From: JAMXLO01 sp963812075
GTDB taxonomy: Bacteria > Pseudomonadota > Alphaproteobacteria > Acetobacterales > Acetobacteraceae
Direction: 5' to 3'
Assembly (NCBI GenBank): GCA_963812075.1
Contig: CAWETN010000018.1
Coordinates: forward strand, 62,001-126,000
DNA length: 64,000 nt
The notes under the pieces are model-generated. The model ran no database searches and was not told the DNA's origin. It worked only from the letters and a program-made list of their open reading frames with translations. The translations under genes and the position numbers were made by a program. This document shows, one piece after another, positions 59,707-64,000 of this stretch (the first letter of the stretch is position 1; every line of letters starts with the position of its first letter).

Positions 59707-60569
59707 GCGCCTGGGCCGGACAGTGCCTGGGCGATCGCGTCCAGCTCGCCGGTCATCCAGTCCTGGTAGGTCTTCGCCGGCGGCTTGGTCTCGGTCACGC
59801 CGACCACAGGAACGTTCGACTGGCGGGCGATGCGCAGCAGGCGCTGTGCGGCGGTGTCGGTTGCCTGGCTGTTGAACAACATCAGGCGGACCGCATGCGT
59901 GCGCAGGTCGGTCTCGAAGGCGGCCACATCGGAGGCGCGCGGCTCGGCGTTGTTCATGACGGCGAGCTGGAAGCGCTCGTTGCGCATCTGCAGGCCGAGT
60001 GCCGCGGCCATCAAGCCGAACACCGGCTCGGTGGCGGTGACCGCGGTGCCGCCGAACTGGTGTCGCAGGGCGGCGATGCGCGCTGCGAGCGGCTGCAGCG
60101 AGTCGAGGAAGGCCCGCAGCCTTGCCTCGTACTCGTCGCGGTGCGACGGGTCGCGCTGCGACAGTTCCGCGGCCAGCGCCGTGGCAAAGGCCGGCATCGT
60201 CGGTGGGTCGTACCAGAGGTGCGGGTTGGCGCCGACCTGCCAGTGCACGAGGTCCGCCACCACGATGACGCCGCGGCCGGGCGTCCGCGTGGCGGCCAGC
60301 AGCTTCGTCATCCAGGGATCGTAGTTGGCCCCGTTGCACACCGCGATCGTGGCGTTCGTCAGAAGACGTGCCACGGACGCGCTGGCCTCGAACAGATGCG
60401 GGTCCTGGTCCGGATTGCTCAGGATGCTGCTGACCTTCGCGTCCGGTCCGGCGATCTGCCGCGCGACATCGCCGTAGACGTTCTCCGCCGCCACGATGCC
60501 GATGGCGTTCTGCGCCGCGGCCGGCGCCGCCAGCAGGGCAAGAAGGACGGTCAGCACGCGGAGTGCCAT
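59703..60569 (-). CDS. znuA: Zinc/manganese ABC transporter substrate-binding protein
   Basis: 288 residues with a signal peptide (ALRVLTVLLALLAAPAAAQ). The metal ligands of the family are visible in NPDQDPHLFE (first His), HWQVGANPHLWYDPP (second His), and EPVFGLMAAALGL (the Glu or His region of the third). The His-rich acidic loop of E. coli ZnuA is missing, so metal may pass more directly to the permease. It is the first gene of the znuACB operon, with a Zur-type box 35 bases upstream and the zur gene divergent. Confidence 0.92.
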   Translation of the reverse strand: MALRVLTVLLALLAAPAAAQNAIGIVAAENVYGDVARQIAGPDAKVSSILSNPDQDPHLFEASASVARLLTNATIAVCNGANYDPWMTKLLAATRTPGRGVIVVADLVHWQVGANPHLWYDPPTMPAFATALAAELSQRDPSHRDEYEARLRAFLDSLQPLAARIAALRHQFGGTAVTATEPVFGLMAAALGLQMRNERFQLAVMNNAEPRASDVAAFETDLRTHAVRLMLFNSQATDTAAQRLLRIARQSNVPVVGVTETKPPAKTYQDWMTGELDAIAQALSGPGA

Positions 60570-60603
60570 CGCAGCGGGCCCCTTGGATACGCCAGGGCGC
60601 TAC

Positions 60604-60616
60604 GTAATACTATAAC
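60604..60616. promoter_or_regulatory. Zur-type box between znuA and zur
   Basis: GTAATACTATAAC (complement GTTATAGTATTAC) is an odd-centred palindrome with one mismatched pair. It resembles the GTTATAnTATAAC form reported for alphaproteobacterial Zur. It is in the 106-base gap between the znuA-like gene and the divergent Fur-family gene and could control both. Confidence 0.75.
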
Positions 60617-60675
60617 AGAGGGGACGCAACCGCCGGACGGTGTGCTAGCGTGCCGCGTCGGCAGGGATCGATGGG

Positions 60676-61191
60676 ATGGCGGCTGAATTCTCGCGGCGGA
60701 CGGAATCGCTGCTCAACCGGGCGGAGGCGATCTGCGAGCATCGCGGGGCGAACCTGACCGAACTGCGTCGGCACGTGCTGGGCATGATCCTCGACGCGGC
60801 CGCACCCACCGGGGCCTACGACCTGCTCGACCGGCTGCGCCAGACGCGGCGCGGTGCGGCGCCGCCCACGGTGTATCGGACGCTGGACTTTCTGCTGGAG
60901 CAGGGGCTGATCCACCGGGTGGAGCGGCTCTCGGCATTCGTCGGCTGCATCGCCGGATGTACCGCCGACCCCGACGGGGAAAGCCACACGCATGCCGCGC
61001 AGTTCCTGATCTGCCGGACGTGCGGCCGCGTCGTGGAGATGCAGGACCACGCCGTCTCGTCGGTCCTGGCGCGGGCGGCGAAGGAGGCGGGCTTCACCAT
61101 CAATGCCGCGACCATCGAGGCCGAGGGTCTGTGCAGCACGTGCCGGGCGGTGCCGCAGACTCGCAGTCGCAGCAGCCGGATGGCCGGCTGA
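60676..61191 (+). CDS. zur: Zur-type Fur family zinc regulator
   Basis: 171-residue metal-dependent repressor. The winged helix is NLTELRRHVLGMILDAAAPTG with YDLLDRLRQ, and the recognition region is PPTVYRTLDFLLEQGLIHRVE. The dimer domain has HTHAAQFLICRTCGRV, giving the C-x-x-C pair for structural zinc, and a second pair CSTCR near the C-terminus. Its divergence from znuACB and the shared box argue for Zur rather than Fur. When zinc is ample it would repress znuACB and possibly the copper genes further along the same strand. Confidence 0.92.
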   Translation: MAAEFSRRTESLLNRAEAICEHRGANLTELRRHVLGMILDAAAPTGAYDLLDRLRQTRRGAAPPTVYRTLDFLLEQGLIHRVERLSAFVGCIAGCTADPDGESHTHAAQFLICRTCGRVVEMQDHAVSSVLARAAKEAGFTINAATIEAEGLCSTCRAVPQTRSRSSRMAG

Positions 61192-62454
61192 TTGGCTCGC
61201 GGGGTTCGCAGGCGCGCGTCGCGCGTTGCCGGCGTGAAGGGCTATCCGTACGCCTTCCACATTGCGCTCGACGGCAACGGCATCAACGGCCTGGAAGGCA
61301 TGGCCGGCGTCTGCCTGTTCCTGTTCGATCCCGCGGGCAACCGGTATGCCTACAAGATCGTGTATTTCGACGGCATCGCCGCGGGCCATGCGGTGTCGGT
61401 CAATCCTGCGGGCACGGTAGGCTATCTCGGCAACGCCGGACAGCACCTGCTGTTCTACGACGCGACCACGCTGAACGAGATCGAGCGCATCTCCACGCTG
61501 CGGTTCGAGACGGCACGCACCTCGCTGCAGGGTAGCACGCACGTCGTCTGGCTGTCGGACGACGAGATCGTCACGCCGATCGGCGAGCACTTCTACGCGT
61601 TCCGTCTCGGCGACCTGGCGAAGCCGCGCCGCCTCGCGGCACACGGCGTGAAGCTGCCGCATGGCATGAAGCGGACGGCGTCGGGGCGCTATGTCGTTTA
61701 TGGCTCGATGGACAATCCGGCGGATGGCGCTGCCGGCGAGGCGCGCCATGTCGGCATCTGGGACCGCCGCACCGACCGCGTCTCGGTGCTGCCGCTGCCA
61801 GCAACGTGCTGGCATGTCGCGGCACATCCGCGCGACGACATCTTCTATGCGGTGTCGTTCCGCGTCGCGCCGCAGGACGGCCACGACTACCACGAATGGG
61901 GCATGGCGTATCTGAAGGAGTATGCGTTCGAGATCGATGCGCGGTCGGCGCGGGTGCAGCGCCACTGGGCGGCGGGACGGGAGATTCCGGCGCACATCAA
62001 TTCCGACATGACGCTGTCGGACAGCGAGCTGATCTTCTGCAACGGCGGCAGCCAGTCGATCGTCGCGATCGAGCTGGAGAACTTCGCGCGCTACCGCATC
62101 ATCGACGAGCGACCCGACCTTGCCGCGCATCTGGCGCGTCCGCGCGAGGTGGCGACGCAGGTGTACGAGGCGTTCGCGCGCGGCAGCTTCGCTACCAACA
62201 GCCGCCACTTCCTGGGCGCCCTGCGGGTCAGCCGGTTCAGCCTGCTGGACTCGGTGTATGCGTGCCAGCTCTCGGCCGATCAGTCGCTGCTGTTCACGGC
62301 GAATCGCGGGCTGAACTGCATCACCATCTATGACTATCCGGCCGGCGAGGTGCGGATACGCATTCCGATGCCGGAGCTGCAGCGCTACTTGCCGTTCCTG
62401 TCGCCGCTGGCCGATCCGCGGCTGGGCTTCCACCACAGTGTGCTGATCGGCTAG
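61192..62454 (+). CDS. Unknown protein, beta-propeller-like
   Basis: About 420 residues with no clear signal peptide. The repeated strand pattern (CLFLFDPAGNRYAYKIVYFD, HAVSVNPAGTVGYLGNAGQH, YVVYGSMDN, FSLLDSVYACQLSADQSLLF) and the regular spacing suggest a seven-bladed YncE-like propeller. Short conserved-looking pieces are LPHGMKRT, TCWHVAAHPRDDIFYAV and HEWGMAYLKEY, the last with histidines. The first codon is a TTG immediately after the zur stop; a GTG at 61234 (VKGYPYAFH) is an alternative. I do not recognise the family. Its TAG overlaps that of the convergent gene in a shared CTAG. Confidence 0.7.
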   Translation: MARGVRRRASRVAGVKGYPYAFHIALDGNGINGLEGMAGVCLFLFDPAGNRYAYKIVYFDGIAAGHAVSVNPAGTVGYLGNAGQHLLFYDATTLNEIERISTLRFETARTSLQGSTHVVWLSDDEIVTPIGEHFYAFRLGDLAKPRRLAAHGVKLPHGMKRTASGRYVVYGSMDNPADGAAGEARHVGIWDRRTDRVSVLPLPATCWHVAAHPRDDIFYAVSFRVAPQDGHDYHEWGMAYLKEYAFEIDARSARVQRHWAAGREIPAHINSDMTLSDSELIFCNGGSQSIVAIELENFARYRIIDERPDLAAHLARPREVATQVYEAFARGSFATNSRHFLGALRVSRFSLLDSVYACQLSADQSLLFTANRGLNCITIYDYPAGEVRIRIPMPELQRYLPFLSPLADPRLGFHHSVLIG

Positions 62455-62981
62455 CCGCGCAATTCGAATGCCGCCGCCGCTTCGGCCACCGAGCGGAAAT
62501 TCCGCGGGATGATGGTGCTGGCGATCAATTCGACGAACCCGGTTGCCATGGGCGCGATGGCACTCAACGCACCGAGCAGACCCGGCTTGAGATTTAGTTC
62601 ACCGGCGAAGGTGACGCGGGTGCCGCGGCCGCCCATAGCGTCGGCGAAAACGGTCCGCCCGGAGCAGGTGATGTGCTCGGTGAGGAAAGCCGGCTCGATC
62701 GTCCAGGTGCACGTGCCGGCGCCGGCATCCCAGCTGTTGCGATCGATCCAGCCGATCTCGCTGATCTTCAGCATCGAGCGGATCGCGGCGGGAATCTGCT
62801 GCCGCATGCGCCATCGGTTCACGATGTGGACGATGCCGTCGGCGCCTTCGGTTCGCTCGAGCTCGCGGATCTCCTCGATATCGCCAACGCCGCCGGACAG
62901 CGCCACCAGGTGGTCGCGCATTGCGGTCCACAGCTCCTGCCGCGGACGCTTCAGCACGACCAGACTTTCGAAGGTTTTCAA
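62451..62981 (-). CDS. SRPBCC (START-fold) family protein
   Basis: 176 residues from a TTG at 62981 that overlaps the epimerase stop in TTGA, so translation is likely coupled. It starts LKTFESLVVLKRPRQELWTA and has DHLVALSGGVGDIEEIRELE, followed by HIVNRWRMRQQIPAAIRS and TWTIEPAFLTEHITCSG. The end, with ASTIIPRNFRSVAEAA, is the C-terminal helix of the helix-grip fold. Such proteins bind hydrophobic ligands. A partnership with the upstream SDR enzyme, in lipid or isoprenoid metabolism, is inferred. Confidence 0.82.
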   Translation of the reverse strand: MKTFESLVVLKRPRQELWTAMRDHLVALSGGVGDIEEIRELERTEGADGIVHIVNRWRMRQQIPAAIRSMLKISEIGWIDRNSWDAGAGTCTWTIEPAFLTEHITCSGRTVFADAMGGRGTRVTFAGELNLKPGLLGALSAIAPMATGFVELIASTIIPRNFRSVAEAAAAFELRG

Positions 62982-64000
62982 TCCGAGGACTCCACAACGG
63001 AACGGAAGCGGTATATGTCGTCCGCGAGGCGCATGCACGCCCTGACCTCGCGCGGGATGTGCGGCGATGCCGCCAGCCAGGAGATCGTCTCGATCAGGGC
63101 GTCGCGCGCGGTGCCCGGCGCGTAGCCGAGTGCCGCCGCCCTGGCGTGCGAATACCAGTAGTATCGGCCGATCATTGCGGCCTGCTCGCGCGTCGACAGT
63201 GCCGGGCGCCCGGATATCGCCGCGCCGATTTCCTCGGCTGCGGCGGCAAGAAATGCCGAGGCGTGGTTGAGTTCGATGCGCGGCGGGGGGACGCCCGCCA
63301 GTTCCGCGATCGTCGTGTGGATCTGGCGCCATGTGAGGTCCTGCGCGCCGAGCAGGTAGCTTTCGCCGCACTCGCCGTGTTCGGCGGTCAGCAGATGGCC
63401 GGCGGCCACGTCGCGCGCCGAGACCAGGTTGCAGCCGCCAGGATAGGTGCTGGCGAAAGGATCGGACAGATACGCGACGATGATGCCGTTGCTGGGACCC
63501 AGGCGCGCGCTCGTGGGACCAAGGGTCATCGTCGGGCACGCGAAGCGCACATCGAGCTTCAGGGAGCGGGCGAGTTGCAGCGCGCGCCGGTGCTGCGCGA
63601 TCTTCGCAACAACATAGGGGGCCTCGCCATCACCGCTCGTAAGGCCGGGCGCTTCGTCGATGCTGGCCGCACCGCCGCTGTAGCCGAACACCACGGAAGA
63701 CGAGGTCACCACCACGCAGCCGACATGCTGGCGGGCGCAGGCGCGCAGCAGGGCCTCGGTGCCGCCGACGGCGGCCTGGTGCAGCACCTGGTGGCTGGCC
63801 GCGCCATAGGCGAACAGCGCCGCGGTGTGGAATGCCACGTCGCATCCGGCGCATGCCGCGTCGAGATCCGCGTCGGCGACGTCCGCCACGATCCACTGCA
63901 CAGGCAGATCATCCAACTGGTCGCGCCGGCTGCTCGGCCGGACCAGGCAGCGCACGTCATGGCCGTCGCGCACCAGTGCGCGCACGATGTGCGCGCCGAT
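62978..64000 (-). CDS. NAD-dependent epimerase/dehydratase (extended SDR), N-terminus outside window
   Basis: Rossmann-fold sugar epimerase or dihydroflavonol-reductase-like enzyme. The gene runs in from beyond the window end; the frame IGAHIVRALVRDGHDVRCLV at the edge lacks the GxxGxxG turn, which must lie outside. The NAD-side block is ADVADADLDAACAGCDVAFHTAA. The catalytic region has VVVTSSSVVFGYSGG and the YxxxK pair in APYVVAKIAQHRRAL. About 341 residues are visible. Its stop overlaps the TTG of the SRPBCC gene. Hopanoid-associated HpnA is one possibility among several. Confidence 0.85.
   Translation of the reverse strand: MGAHIVRALVRDGHDVRCLVRPSSRRDQLDDLPVQWIVADVADADLDAACAGCDVAFHTAALFAYGAASHQVLHQAAVGGTEALLRACARQHVGCVVVTSSSVVFGYSGGAASIDEAPGLTSGDGEAPYVVAKIAQHRRALQLARSLKLDVRFACPTMTLGPTSARLGPSNGIIVAYLSDPFASTYPGGCNLVSARDVAAGHLLTAEHGECGESYLLGAQDLTWRQIHTTIAELAGVPPPRIELNHASAFLAAAAEEIGAAISGRPALSTREQAAMIGRYYWYSHARAAALGYAPGTARDALIETISWLAASPHIPREVRACMRLADDIYRFRSVVESSD

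Noticed and set aside
58891..60339. Extended znuC with about 210 extra N-terminal residues
   Set aside because: The extension is antisense-like sequence opposite no gene but inside znuA on another frame; the ATG at 59706 overlaps the znuA stop and precedes the normal family start.

Overview
The window is very GC-rich, with tightly packed genes on both strands. Its gene content fits an alphaproteobacterium, most likely Rhodospirillales/Acetobacteraceae: a pdhA-pdhB-pdhC operon with a lipoyl domain on E1-beta, a form II CO-dehydrogenase-like cox operon, a CopC/CopD pair, Zur-type zinc control, and several CoA-transferase, amidohydrolase and ABC or MFS catabolic clusters. That placement is inference, because no rRNA or tRNA gene was recognised.

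Layout. 0-2.4 kb: an HlyD/DUF2955 efflux pair with a small potassium-channel protein. 2.4-7.3 kb: an NMT1-type ABC importer with an amidohydrolase, then a threonine aldolase. 7.3-11.3 kb: glycan assembly (WecG/TagA transferase, two family 2 glycosyltransferases, an initiating sugar-phosphate transferase, GtrA). 11.5-15.8 kb: dipeptide/oligopeptide importer dppBCDF without a binding protein, then a SEC-C mini-protein. 16-19.9 kb: coxSLM-type molybdenum hydroxylase and a small conserved protein. 20-23.5 kb: rhodanese, HxlR regulator with divergent MFS exporter, DUF445 protein. 23.5-29 kb: a decayed metallo-hydrolase copy, a CHASE/PAS/GGDEF/EAL regulator and the full-length metallo-hydrolase. 29-32.8 kb: the pyruvate dehydrogenase operon. 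33-41 kb: degenerate SNase-like protein, CaiB/BaiF CoA-transferase, a second amidohydrolase, MFS transporter, TPP enzyme, cupin, lipoprotein, sulfotransferase. 41-50 kb: hybrid histidine kinase, then a TetR-controlled RND efflux operon. 50-53 kb: small unknown proteins, a TetR regulator and a divergent unknown membrane protein. 53-61 kb: a metal island (MFS, CopD-cytochrome c fusion, CopC, outer-membrane barrel, DUF2946, znuBCA, zur). 61-64 kb: an unknown propeller-like protein, an SRPBCC protein and an SDR epimerase running off the end.

Many genes in 1-9, 14.5-15.8, 26-32.1, 41.7 and 45.5-48.5 kb carry single-base frameshifts. Most that I could restore by eye are one-base insertions, while long blocks between them are clean. 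This looks more like uncorrected sequence error than pseudogene formation, so those genes are annotated as CDS with the shifts noted. The one convincing decayed gene is the metallo-hydrolase fragment at 23.5-23.9 kb.

The most interesting region is the 53-61 kb metal island. The zinc importer is under a recognisable Zur-type box. On the same strand it runs into a copper module whose membrane protein fuses CopD to a cytochrome c, a thioredoxin-like region and a histidine tail.
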